Below, piece by piece: positions 6,696 through 14,092 of a stretch of DNA of 18,066 bases. The translations under genes and the position numbers were made by a program. The stretch is from DATCVA01 sp036567205. Lineage in GTDB: Bacteria; Pseudomonadota; Gammaproteobacteria; Burkholderiales; Burkholderiaceae_B. The notes under the pieces are model-generated. The model was not told where the DNA came from. It was given only the letters and a program-made list of their open reading frames with translations, and ran no database searches. Within the stretch, counting starts at the first letter, position 1; every line of letters starts with the position of its first letter. The stretch spans positions 1 to 18,066 of the forward strand of contig DATCVA010000204.1 of the NCBI GenBank assembly GCA_036567205.1, read 5' to 3'.

Positions 6696-7430
6696 CTATT
6701 GTGTGCCGGGTACTTCGACAAGTCGCATACGTTTTTGTATGGTGGCAGTGCGCGAACGCAAGTAAGCCGTATTTGGGTGTTTATCATAATACGCCGGGTT
6801 GGGCAGCATGGCGGCCAATCGCGCCGCCTGGTAGTTATTCAAGCGTCCCGCGCTGCTTCGATAATAATGGCTGGCCGCTGCTTGTGCGCCAAAGACATCG
6901 GTTCCCCATTGCGCTAAATTTAAATACAACTCCAGAATGCGTTCTTTGCTCATGACAGACTCAATCATGTAAGTCAGAACCAGTTCCTGAGCTTTGCGCC
7001 AATACGAGCGCGAGCCCGATAAAAACAGGTTTTTAGCCAACTGTTGAGTAATGGTGGAGCCGCCGCGCAGCTTGCTCTTGCCTTGTTCTGCCTGTTTAAG
7101 ATTGTATTCCCAGGCTTTACGGATAGAGTCCCATTCAACTCCGTCATGGCTGGTGAAATTGGCGTCTTCGGATGCAATTACGGCGCGTTTGAGCGTGTTG
7201 TTGATTTGGTCGTAAGGTACCCATTGGTGTTTTAAACTGGCTTTGGGGTCATTAACCCGTAGCTCGGTTAGTGTGGCGCGCATAAAGGCGCTGCTGTGCG
7301 GAGCCTGGAACTTGAACCAGACTACGGCCAGGAAAAGACCCGTCTGATAAAGCAGGATGGCAATCAGCCCGATAAGGGTGGCTGCCAAAAGCACTCTTTT
7401 CTTGGAGATTCTTCTTTTACGGGTGCTCAT
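6696..7430 (-). CDS. mtgA: Monofunctional biosynthetic peptidoglycan transglycosylase
   Basis: GT51 glycosyltransferase of 244 residues that polymerises lipid II into glycan strands at the outer face of the inner membrane. A basic N-terminus is followed by one membrane anchor (about 13-38). The catalytic block IASEDANFTSHDG (85-97) carries the catalytic glutamate E88. GGSTITQQLAKNLFL (123-137) and RKAQELVLTYMIE (145-157, second glutamate E149), plus KERILELYLN (162-171), complete the fold. There is no transpeptidase domain, so it is the monofunctional form. It starts only 5 bp after the aroE stop, and the aroE-mtgA pair fits one transcript from mpl downwards. Confidence 0.95.
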   Translation of the reverse strand: MSTRKRRISKKRVLLAATLIGLIAILLYQTGLFLAVVWFKFQAPHSSAFMRATLTELRVNDPKASLKHQWVPYDQINNTLKRAVIASEDANFTSHDGVEWDSIRKAWEYNLKQAEQGKSKLRGGSTITQQLAKNLFLSGSRSYWRKAQELVLTYMIESVMSKERILELYLNLAQWGTDVFGAQAAASHYYRSSAGRLNNYQAARLAAMLPNPAYYDKHPNTAYLRSRTATIQKRMRLVEVPGTQ

Positions 7431-7435
7431 GCGGA

Positions 7436-8290
7436 TCAGGCGCTATGGAGCTTTTGCCGCAGGGCGGCGAGCACTGGCGCCAGGTCGGGTTCAAGTCCAT
7501 GCCAGATGGCAAAGCTGGCGGCAGCTTGTCCGACCAGCATCCCTAGGCCATCGGCAATATGTGTCGCGCCCTGGGCCTGCGCTCGCAGCATGAACGAGGT
7601 AGGCTGTGCGCCATACATCATGTCGTAAGCCAGTGCGCCAGGGGCGTAGATGCCATCGGGCAGATCGGGCGGCAAGTTTCCTAAACTGCTGGATGTGGCA
7701 TTGATCACAACATCCCACTGTCCGATGGACTGCTTCAGGCTTCCTGCTGTTACTTGTGCGGAAAACTGGGGCAGCAGCCTGGCAATATGGGTTTGTAGTT
7801 CTATGGCCCTTTCCGGCGTGCGGTTTGCGATGTGCAGTGCGGCACATTGTGCTTGCAGCAAGGGGCGCACCACGCCTTTGGCGGCGCCGCCCGCGCCAAC
7901 TAACAGTATTCGTTTGTTTTGAAGCGTAATGCCTAGCCGCTGAATGTCGTGTAAAAGCCCGACCCCATCGGTATTGCAACCGTGCAGGCGGCCATGGTCC
8001 ATCCATAGGGTATTGACCGCGCCGGCCAGGCTGGCCCGCTCGCTCAGATGCGCCTGGGCCATGGCGTAGGCGATCTCTTTGAATGGAACCGTTACGTTCA
8101 AGCCAGCGCCGCCATTGGCAAAAAACTCGTCGACGACGGCGGGAAACCCGTCGATGGGTGATTGAATGGCCGTGTAGCGCAGCGCCACGCCCAATTGTTT
8201 GCCGAACGCCTGATGGATGGCGGGTGAAAGACTATGTGCTATGGGGTTGCCGATGACGGCAAAAGACTTGATGTGAGTAGAGTCGGTCAC
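7436..8290 (-). CDS. aroE: Shikimate dehydrogenase (NADP+)
   Basis: Cytoplasmic enzyme reducing 3-dehydroshikimate to shikimate with NADPH, step four of the route to chorismate and aromatic amino acids. With the start chosen here the protein has 284 residues. Motifs: HSLSP (19-23, shikimate binding), NVTVPFK (65-71, catalytic K71), GAVNT (90-94), NTDG (106-109, catalytic D108), the dinucleotide loop GAGGAAKG (132-139) and NRT, which marks NADP preference. The frame is open 13 codons further upstream, but that part is TonB-like sequence in another frame. The GTG at 8288-8290 gives the family N-terminus and a GTGA overlap with the upstream stop (8287-8290). AroQ, the step before it, lies in the other half of the window. 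Confidence 0.94.
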   Translation of the reverse strand: MTDSTHIKSFAVIGNPIAHSLSPAIHQAFGKQLGVALRYTAIQSPIDGFPAVVDEFFANGGAGLNVTVPFKEIAYAMAQAHLSERASLAGAVNTLWMDHGRLHGCNTDGVGLLHDIQRLGITLQNKRILLVGAGGAAKGVVRPLLQAQCAALHIANRTPERAIELQTHIARLLPQFSAQVTAGSLKQSIGQWDVVINATSSSLGNLPPDLPDGIYAPGALAYDMMYGAQPTSFMLRAQAQGATHIADGLGMLVGQAAASFAIWHGLEPDLAPVLAALRQKLHSA

Positions 8291-9180
8291 TGTGTGTCGG
8301 TATTGAGTTGATTGTCGATAAAGTGCCACGTGCGTGTAATGGCCAGGACGTCGGTGTCTTTGGCCATCGATGGCGGCAGGGGCGCAAACGGTGCGGCCAG
8401 CTGAACGATGCGCTGCGCGGCCAGGTTCAGCACGGGGTGCTCCGAGGGCTGATTGATTTCAATGCGGGCCAGTTCGCCATTTTGTTTTATATAAACCGTA
8501 AGCTGCAGTTTGCCGTAGAGTTTGCCGCGAGCTTCGTCGGGGTAGTGTTCAGTGCCTAGCAATTCAATTTTTGTTCGCCATGCCTCGACATACTCGGCAT
8601 AGTCCACCGCCATGGCCGAAGGGCCTGTAAATTGCTGTCTGGGCTGGGCGTTATAGCGTTCAATACGTTCTTTCAGCGCGCTGATCTGTGCGTTCAAAAT
8701 AAGGCTTTCCTGGGCAAGGTCGTCGCTGCCCGATTCACCTGACTCTGCGTTCAGGTCGGTGCGTTTTCGCGCCATCAGAATTTTTTGCTGGGATTGCAGT
8801 TGGGTGTAAAGCTGTAATTGCTCTGTTTCGAGTTCTTGTTGGCGCTTTTGCAAGGCGGCCAGTACAAGCTGGTCGGCCGATTCGGCGGCTGTATGCGGCA
8901 ACGGCGACGATGCCGTGCCGCTAGCGGCTATTCCGCCGCCATTGATCTGGTTTTGTGCCAGAATTTTGGGCTCGATCGGGGCTTCTTCGGTGCGGGCGTT
9001 AACAAGAGTGACTTCCAGCGTGCTGGATTGGGTTGCCATGGCGCGCGGCACGGGCGTAAAGTGAATTAACAGCATCGCCGCATGTACACATAGAGATAAC
9101 AGTATCCCTATGCGCAGGTAGTCGTTGCGCGGCTTAAGCGGCGACAATAACAATAGTGCGGTAGCGGAAAAAGTGTTCAC
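8287..9180 (-). CDS. TonB-like energy transducer with coiled-coil spacer
   Basis: Predicted inner-membrane protein of 297 residues with its C-terminus in the periplasm. A membrane helix (about 23-41) follows a short N-terminus. The C-terminal 190-290 region resembles the TonB domain: YPDEARGKLYGKLQLTVYI, then NGELARIEIN and LNLAAQRIVQLAAPFAPLP. The spacer is unusual: instead of the Pro-Lys/Glu-Pro stretch of classical TonB it has Gln/Glu/Leu-rich heptad-like segments (about 103-140 and 155-178) that look like a coiled coil. No exbB or exbD lies nearby, so the partner could be a distant ExbBD or the gene may act in envelope maintenance with its cell-wall neighbours. It starts at GTG (no ATG precedes the helix), 28 bp after the RNase II-like gene, with no clear ribosome binding site. 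Its stop overlaps aroE. Confidence 0.75.
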   Translation of the reverse strand: MNTFSATALLLLSPLKPRNDYLRIGILLSLCVHAAMLLIHFTPVPRAMATQSSTLEVTLVNARTEEAPIEPKILAQNQINGGGIAASGTASSPLPHTAAESADQLVLAALQKRQQELETEQLQLYTQLQSQQKILMARKRTDLNAESGESGSDDLAQESLILNAQISALKERIERYNAQPRQQFTGPSAMAVDYAEYVEAWRTKIELLGTEHYPDEARGKLYGKLQLTVYIKQNGELARIEINQPSEHPVLNLAAQRIVQLAAPFAPLPPSMAKDTDVLAITRTWHFIDNQLNTDTQ

Positions 9181-9208
9181 GTGCAGGTTGCGCCGGTTAA
9201 CTAAGTCA

Positions 9209-11095
9209 TCAGGCCGCTACGGTTTCCAGATAGCGGCAATCAAGTTCAAGAGCAAGTTCGTCATAGCCCAGGATATCAAGTGTAATTATTTGGCCCCGTT
9301 CGAGTTCTGGCAAGCCATTGATACGGGTTACCAACGGCGCACATGACAAGCGCACCAGATCGTCCCGTATAACGCTGGCTTGTACGGTTCGCAGGCCTTG
9401 TTGTTGCAGCCAGCGCATGCACCAATAGCGTTCCATAGCGGACTGGAATTCATTCCATACCGCATATTGTGCATCGAAGGCGCCGATAACGGCGAACAGG
9501 TCTGCTTCTTTGGGTTTGAACGGAGCAACCAGGCGTGCTGAAACACCGTGTTCGGCCGCAGCAAGTATTTGCCATTGATTGACCAGGTCGACGTAACGGC
9601 GCAGTGGCGAGGTCGACCACATATATTGGGGCACGCCTATGGCTTCATGCGGCAGAGCCTGGGTCGACATTCGTACGCGTCCGGCCTGTTGCGAACGGTA
9701 AATGCCCGGAACCCCGTGCTGGGCAAGCAGACCGCCCCATATGCTGTTGGTCAGTATCATGTATTCGGCAACCAGGCGGTCCAGCGGCGCATTGCGCTGG
9801 CGCGGAACCAGCCGCACTTCGGTATCGGGGTCGTCGGGCGGTCCTTCAAGGTAAAACGAATACTCGATCCGGTTATTGTTTTCGGGCTTGCCGCGTACAG
9901 CATCGCGCTGTGCGCTCAGGTGTTGTGAAAATTGCCATAACGGGCGCAGCCAGTGGCCATAGGGCAAGGCTGAGTCCGGGGCGTTCAGAGCCTCTTCGGT
10001 GACTTGTTCGTCCAGAAAATTGTGGCGTAGATTTTCGCGTACTTGTATGCGTTCGAGTTTGGTCTCGGACGACAGAATTTCGCCCGTGCTTAGGTTTGCG
10101 GTTACGTATAAAGACAGTGACGGCCTGAGTTTGCCTGCGTCAAGCGAAAAGGCCTGGATGAGCTCGTCGGGCAACATCGGGATTTTCTGGCCCGGCATAT
10201 AAACTGTTGACATTCGGGTACGCGCCATGGCATCGAACTCGCTGCCGCGCGTTATCAGTATTCCGGGCGCCGCAATGTGGATGCCGATGCGCACGGTATC
10301 GCCGCCTAGAGAGGTGACCGATAGCGCGTCGTCGACCTCGGTGGTAGTGATGTCGTCAACGGAATAGGCCTCGACATCGGCAATAGGCAGATCGCTGCCT
10401 ATTTCTGCAATTTCGACGGCAGGGTGGTCGACGCCTTTCGGGAAGTTGGCCGAGAAAAACCGGTGGCGATGCAATGCCAGCGGATTCGGCCAGGCGCCCA
10501 GTTGAAGCAATAGTTTTTCAGGCGTGGTGCCCAACTGGTCAACGGCGGCTTCGAAGGCCTTCCATTGCATGGTGTTCTTGTCGGGCTTGGTCAGCAGCGT
10601 GTCGGCAATGGCAGCGATGGGTTCCGGAAGTTGGCCTGCTACCAGAAGGTCGATCCACTCTTGCTGTAAAGCGGCTTGTTTTTGCTTTTTTTCAATAGCA
10701 GCCAACGCGGCCTGCAGGATGTCGGGCGGAGCTGGCCGGTAGCGTCCCTTTCCACGTCGGTGAAAGTAAGCGGGTGCGCTGTTCAGGGCAAAAATCAAGG
10801 CTGCTTTTTCGACTGCGCTGGGCGGGTGCCCAAAGTATTCCTGGGCGAAAACTGTGGCTTCGAATTCGTCTTGTGGCGCACATTCCCACAGGAAATCGAT
10901 CTCTAGTGTAGCGGCTAGCGCGTGAGACTGTTCGAGCATGGCGGCCGGAGCAGGCTGCTCGAAATTAAACAGTACGGCTGCGTTCTTTATTTTGCTGCGC
11001 TTACCCGATTCGGACTCAACCTGCATGGTCGAGTCGCTTTGTGAAAAAATCTTTTCTGCTTTGAAATTTCCACTGTCTTCATAGAGAACGTACAT
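9209..11095 (-). CDS. RNase II/RNB-family exoribonuclease-like protein
   Basis: Protein of 628 residues in the RNase II/R superfamily, whose members degrade RNA processively 3' to 5'. The RNB catalytic block is at about 245-259: SVDDITTTEVDDALS. Compared with E. coli RNase II (D201, D207, D209, D210), the metal ligands map to D247, E253, D255 and D256, so one Asp is Glu. From memory, cyanobacterial and chloroplast-type members often have the same change. PGIYRSQQ and TSPLRRYVDLVNQWQI (495-510) match the C-terminal RNA-contact region. The 240-residue N-terminus is not an obvious pair of cold-shock domains, and the end lacks the long basic tail of RNase R. An ATG two codons upstream (11101) is also possible; the one used has a better-spaced GGA. 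Activity is inferred. Confidence 0.82.
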   Translation of the reverse strand: MYVLYEDSGNFKAEKIFSQSDSTMQVESESGKRSKIKNAAVLFNFEQPAPAAMLEQSHALAATLEIDFLWECAPQDEFEATVFAQEYFGHPPSAVEKAALIFALNSAPAYFHRRGKGRYRPAPPDILQAALAAIEKKQKQAALQQEWIDLLVAGQLPEPIAAIADTLLTKPDKNTMQWKAFEAAVDQLGTTPEKLLLQLGAWPNPLALHRHRFFSANFPKGVDHPAVEIAEIGSDLPIADVEAYSVDDITTTEVDDALSVTSLGGDTVRIGIHIAAPGILITRGSEFDAMARTRMSTVYMPGQKIPMLPDELIQAFSLDAGKLRPSLSLYVTANLSTGEILSSETKLERIQVRENLRHNFLDEQVTEEALNAPDSALPYGHWLRPLWQFSQHLSAQRDAVRGKPENNNRIEYSFYLEGPPDDPDTEVRLVPRQRNAPLDRLVAEYMILTNSIWGGLLAQHGVPGIYRSQQAGRVRMSTQALPHEAIGVPQYMWSTSPLRRYVDLVNQWQILAAAEHGVSARLVAPFKPKEADLFAVIGAFDAQYAVWNEFQSAMERYWCMRWLQQQGLRTVQASVIRDDLVRLSCAPLVTRINGLPELERGQIITLDILGYDELALELDCRYLETVAA

Positions 11096-11142
11096 AATCA
11101 TCCATCAAAGCACACCGTCAGGCGTACTTGGGTATAAGGGGT

Positions 11143-11736
11143 TTAGCTGGGGTTAAGGGCAAAAGCCATTACTTCGGGTAGCCATTGTTCGAAATCGGAA
11201 ATACCGTGATCGCTGCCTTGTATGACATGACCCTGACAGCCTGCAAACCAATCCGCCATTTCGCGCCAGTCAAGCACTTCGTCGCCTGTCGCAGCAAGCA
11301 AAAAATACCGCTCCGGGTGAGCGGGCTTCCCAACGGCCATTTCGGCAAGTTCATCAACGTATTCGGGCAGGAATATCATGGGTTCATTTGAATGGTACAG
11401 CGTATGCTCGCCGACCTGGGTAGCCAGGTCGCGCGCGGCGTAGACCACGGGGTTAAGCAAGGCGGCCCGGCAGCCCCAGTGTTCGGCCAGACAGCTTGCA
11501 TAATAACCGCCTAATGATGAGCCGATAACTGTCAGATCGCTGGCAGGCTTCAGGCCGCGTTCGTGGGAGGCTTGTTCAATTAAACGGTTTGCCAGCGCCA
11601 GGGCGTGAGAGGGACTGGGGGGTAATTGCGGACATCGCCATTCGCCGGCCAGTCCGCGTTCGTGCATGGCCTTTGCCATAAGCGTAGCTTTGCTTGACTG
11701 CGGCGATGAACGAAATCCGTGTAAATATAGAATCAT
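11143..11736 (-). CDS. yqiA: YqiA-like alpha/beta-hydrolase esterase
   Basis: Small serine esterase of 197 residues related to E. coli YqiA, which hydrolyses short acyl esters in vitro; the natural substrate is unknown. It begins MILYLHGFRSSPQSSKA, the family start. The nucleophile elbow GSSLGG (72-77) gives S74. D152 in TGDEVLDW and H177 in GSDHGISDF complete a plausible catalytic triad. It lies 19 bp after mpl and about 47 bp before the RNase II-like gene on the same strand, so it is probably cotranscribed with both. No signal peptide is seen, so it should be cytoplasmic. Confidence 0.88.
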   Translation of the reverse strand: MILYLHGFRSSPQSSKATLMAKAMHERGLAGEWRCPQLPPSPSHALALANRLIEQASHERGLKPASDLTVIGSSLGGYYASCLAEHWGCRAALLNPVVYAARDLATQVGEHTLYHSNEPMIFLPEYVDELAEMAVGKPAHPERYFLLAATGDEVLDWREMADWFAGCQGHVIQGSDHGISDFEQWLPEVMAFALNPS

Positions 11737-11755
11737 TAGCTACCCGTTCAGTATT

Positions 11756-13114
11756 TTATAACCGGTCCAGAAGTTTCTGATGTATGCCCCCGAACCCCCC
11801 GTTGCTCATTATGAGAACGGAGTCGCCGGGCTGGGCAGCCGCAATGATTGCGGCAATCATTGTATCCAGGTCGTCAAATGCACTGGCGCGTTTGCCCAGC
11901 GGAGCCAGAACCTGTTCTGGGTCCCAGCCCAGAGCATGTTTACCACTGGATTGACCAAAACAAAAGACCAGATCCGCCTGCTTCAGCACGGCCGGCAGCT
12001 TGGCGGCCATGGTGCCAAGTTTCATTGTGTTGGAGCGCGGTTCAATGACGGCCAGGATCCTGGCTTGGCCGACCTGTTTGCGCAATCCCTCTAATGTAGT
12101 GGCAATTGCGGTGGGATGGTGCGCAAAATCATCAAAAACCTTTATTTGCCTGACCGTGCCGCGCAGCTCCATGCGGCGCTTGACGCCGCCGAACCTGGAT
12201 AAGGCCGCAACACCGGTTCGAGCGGAAACACCGACGTGCTCGGCGGCGGCCAGTGCCGCCAGTGCGTTGGCGCGATTGTGTTCTCCGCTCAGCGACCAGG
12301 TAATCGTGCCGGCGCTGGTTCCATTGTGAAGGACTTCGAAGTGGCAGGGGTCTTCGTTAATGACTGCCTGCCATTGGGCTTGCGGTCCGAAGGACTCTAT
12401 GGGAGTCCAGCAGCCGCAGGCCAGCGCCCGGTCCAATGCTTCTGAAATAGCCGGTCGAATGATTCGTCCGCCCGAAGGGATGGTGCGCACCAGGTGGTGA
12501 AACTGAGTTTCAATAGCGGTCAGGTCCGGGAAAATGTCGGCGTGATCGTATTCGAGGTTATTTAAAATGGCAGTGCGCGGGCGGTAGTGAACAAACTTCG
12601 AGCGTTTATCGAAAAATGCGGTGTCGTATTCGTCGGCTTCGATGACAAACAGCGATTGTTGCGGCTGGTAGCGGGCCGACACTTTAAGATCGGCTGCTAT
12701 GCCGCCGATAAGGAAGTTGGGCGCCAACCCGGCATAATCCAGTATCCATGCCAGCATTGAACTGGTCGTGGTTTTGCCATGGGTACCGGCCACCGCCAAA
12801 ACATGTTGGCCTTGCAGTACATGTTCGCCCAGCCATTGCGGCCCCGAGGTATAGGCCATACCCTTGTCAAGAATGGCTTCCATCAGTGGATTGCCGCGTG
12901 TCACGACGTTGCCGACGATGAACAAGTCGGGATTCAGGGAAAGTTGGTCGGCGCTAAATCCTTCGATAAGCTTGATGCCTTGTTCTTCCAGTTGAGTGCT
13001 CATGGGGGGGTAAACCCCGGTGTCGCAGCCGGTAACAGTGTGGCCCGCCGCGCGCGCGATAAGAGCCAGCCCGCCCATGAATGTGCCGCAAATACCCAAG
13101 ATATGTAGGTGCAT
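11756..13114 (-). CDS. mpl: UDP-MurNAc:L-Ala-gamma-D-Glu-meso-DAP ligase (murein peptide ligase)
   Basis: Cytoplasmic Mur-ligase-fold enzyme of 452 residues that attaches recycled murein tripeptide to UDP-N-acetylmuramate, returning cell-wall fragments to synthesis. It starts MHLHILGICGTFMGGLA, the Mpl (not MurC) N-terminus. The ATP loop is GTHGKTTTSSML (110-121). EADEYDTAFFDKRSKFVHY and NNLEYDHADIF are typical Mpl blocks, and FDDFAHHPTAI begins the C-terminal domain. The open frame extends 27 codons further upstream, but those codons lie in the hairpin-repeat region; the ATG at 13114 has AGGAGAA 8 bases before it and matches the family start. It appears to be the promoter-proximal gene of the minus-strand envelope gene run. 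Confidence 0.94.
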   Translation of the reverse strand: MHLHILGICGTFMGGLALIARAAGHTVTGCDTGVYPPMSTQLEEQGIKLIEGFSADQLSLNPDLFIVGNVVTRGNPLMEAILDKGMAYTSGPQWLGEHVLQGQHVLAVAGTHGKTTTSSMLAWILDYAGLAPNFLIGGIAADLKVSARYQPQQSLFVIEADEYDTAFFDKRSKFVHYRPRTAILNNLEYDHADIFPDLTAIETQFHHLVRTIPSGGRIIRPAISEALDRALACGCWTPIESFGPQAQWQAVINEDPCHFEVLHNGTSAGTITWSLSGEHNRANALAALAAAEHVGVSARTGVAALSRFGGVKRRMELRGTVRQIKVFDDFAHHPTAIATTLEGLRKQVGQARILAVIEPRSNTMKLGTMAAKLPAVLKQADLVFCFGQSSGKHALGWDPEQVLAPLGKRASAFDDLDTMIAAIIAAAQPGDSVLIMSNGGFGGIHQKLLDRL

Positions 13115-13122
13115 GTAATAAG

Positions 13123-13129
13123 TTCTCCT
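13123..13129 (-). promoter_or_regulatory. Ribosome binding site fixing the mpl start
   Basis: AGGAGAA on the minus strand ends 8 bases before the ATG at 13114. It separates the true start from the longer open frame that runs into the repeats. Confidence 0.7.
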
Positions 13130-13142
13130 GGCGTTATTGTAG

Positions 13143-13249
13143 TCATTCCATTTCCAAATCAACCGCGAGCTTTGTCGGCTTTGCTTGTCGTACAAAGGTA
13201 CTGTCTGCGCTTTGCCTTCGCGCTCACGGTTGATTTGGAAATGGAATGA
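13143..13249. repeat. Hairpin repeat copy 1 with perfect 23-bp inverted arms
   Basis: The left arm 13143-13165 and right arm 13227-13249 are perfect inverted copies over 23 bp; both contain the CAAATCAACCG core or its complement. After one mismatch, four more base pairs (GAGC/GCTC) can form, leaving a loop of about 52 bases. The core 13155-13238 matches copy 2 at 75 of 84 positions. This looks like a REP- or MITE-like palindromic element. No transposase is near and no flanking target duplication is obvious. Confidence 0.85.
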
Positions 13250-13253
13250 AGTT

Positions 13254-13337
13254 CAAATCAACCGTAGCCTTTGTCGACTTTGCTTGCCGTACAAACGTAG
13301 TGTCTGCGCTTTGCCTTCGTGCTCACGGTTGATTTGG
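13254..13337. repeat. Hairpin repeat copy 2
   Basis: Second tandem copy of the element, 99 bp downstream of copy 1 and the same length over 84 bp. Nine substitutions and no indels separate them; four are clustered next to the left arm. Arms CAAATCAACCG (13254-13264) and its complement (13326-13336) are perfect over 11 bp. Just beyond, ACATGG (13338-13343) resembles the AAATGG of copy 1, so the outermost arms of the whole array (13149-13165 and 13327-13343) are again nearly inverted copies. Confidence 0.85.
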
Positions 13338-13396
13338 ACATGGCGTTGGATGCGGGGACTGGCTGCCAGAGGGCGCAATGTTAGAATTGAAGGGTT

Positions 13397-13942
13397 ATGA
13401 ATATTTTCAAAATCCCGACGCCAATGAAACGGCGCGTTTTCTTACGCCATGCGGCTGTGCTGGCCGGAGCCGGAGCGCTCACGGCATGGCAAGCCAATGC
13501 ACAATTGGCCAATGCCCTGGGCGCCGTTCCCGACCCTTTGTTTACAAAAAGCTTTCCCGATGTCGACGGCCGGCAATTAGCGCTGAAACAATGGTTGGGC
13601 AAACCGGTCGTGGCTAATTTCTGGGCCACCTGGTGCCCGCCCTGCGTCAAGGAAATGCCTGACCTCGAGGCGTTGCATAAAAAATACGATGCCGTCAGTT
13701 TCCTGGGGCTGGGCATCGATACCGCCAGTAATGTGCAGGCGTTCACTGAAAAAGTAAAAGTATCTTATCCATTATTGCTTCTTGGTCACGGCGGCATAAG
13801 TTTGATGCGCGATCTGGGCAATAAGGCGGGCGGACTGCCGTTCACTGTTGTTTTCGATGCCCGAGGCAGGCTTCACAGCAAAATCTTGGGACAGATCAAA
13901 CCCCACGAGCTGGAGCAGACGATACGCAGCCTTTTGGCATAA
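13397..13942 (+). CDS. TlpA/ResA-like periplasmic thiol-disulfide oxidoreductase
   Basis: Thioredoxin-fold protein of 181 residues, probably exported, that would reduce or exchange disulfides in envelope proteins, for example in cytochrome c maturation. The active site is WCPPC (79-83) within ANFWATWCPPC, and the cis-proline is P148 in GGLPFT. The leader KRRVFLRHAAVLAGAGAL has a twin-arginine motif (R12-R13, RRVFL) followed by a weakly hydrophobic stretch, with a possible cleavage after ANA (33-35), suggesting Tat export. The start used here gives nine residues before KRR; an ATG at 13424 would begin right at MKRRVF. GAAGGG lies only 2-3 bases before the first ATG, so the start is uncertain. 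The preceding gap is filled mainly by hairpin repeats. In related bacteria a tlpA-like gene commonly precedes aroQ. Confidence 0.87.
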   Translation: MNIFKIPTPMKRRVFLRHAAVLAGAGALTAWQANAQLANALGAVPDPLFTKSFPDVDGRQLALKQWLGKPVVANFWATWCPPCVKEMPDLEALHKKYDAVSFLGLGIDTASNVQAFTEKVKVSYPLLLLGHGGISLMRDLGNKAGGLPFTVVFDARGRLHSKILGQIKPHELEQTIRSLLA

Positions 13943-14009
13943 CGCCGGTACTCTTTTAATTATTTATTTAACAGTATCTGCGGTTGTGTTTTTTGCGCTA
14001 CCGGTCCGA

Positions 14010-14035
14010 AGATGTTTTGTAACATCTGCTTTTAA
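14010..14035 (+). terminator. Possible weak terminator after the tlpA-like gene
   Basis: AGATGTT (14010-14016) and AACATCT (14021-14027) form a perfect 7-bp stem with a TTGT loop, followed by GCTTTTAA. The stem is AT-rich and the T run short, so termination would be inefficient. It could also be an operator upstream of aroQ. Confidence 0.35.
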
Positions 14036-14078
14036 TGGACAAATAAGGCTTTTTAGCGTAAAAATGCGGTCTGTCAGT

Positions 14079-14084
14079 TATAAA
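14079..14084 (+). promoter_or_regulatory. Candidate -10 element directly before aroQ
   Basis: TATAAA ends 8 bases before the aroQ ATG, so transcription would begin at or next to the start codon. No good -35 hexamer is seen 16-18 bp upstream. The ATG also lacks a Shine-Dalgarno sequence, which fits a leaderless message but does not prove it. Confidence 0.25.
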
Positions 14085-14092
14085 ACCCCATA

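Noticed and set aside
8291..8329. ATG start for AroE 13 codons upstream
   Set aside because: Those codons lie in the TonB-like gene in another frame; the GTG at 8290 gives the standard AroE N-terminus and a GTGA overlap.
13143..13343. CRISPR-like array
   Set aside because: There are only two copies, the units are 84 bp with internal hairpins, there are no short uniform repeats with unique spacers, and no cas genes are present.
13185..13400. Plus-strand 71-codon open frame across the hairpin repeats
   Set aside because: It is made almost entirely of the two DNA repeats (VCALPS-x-SRLIW twice) and has no ribosome binding site or recognisable domain; a by-product of the repeat.
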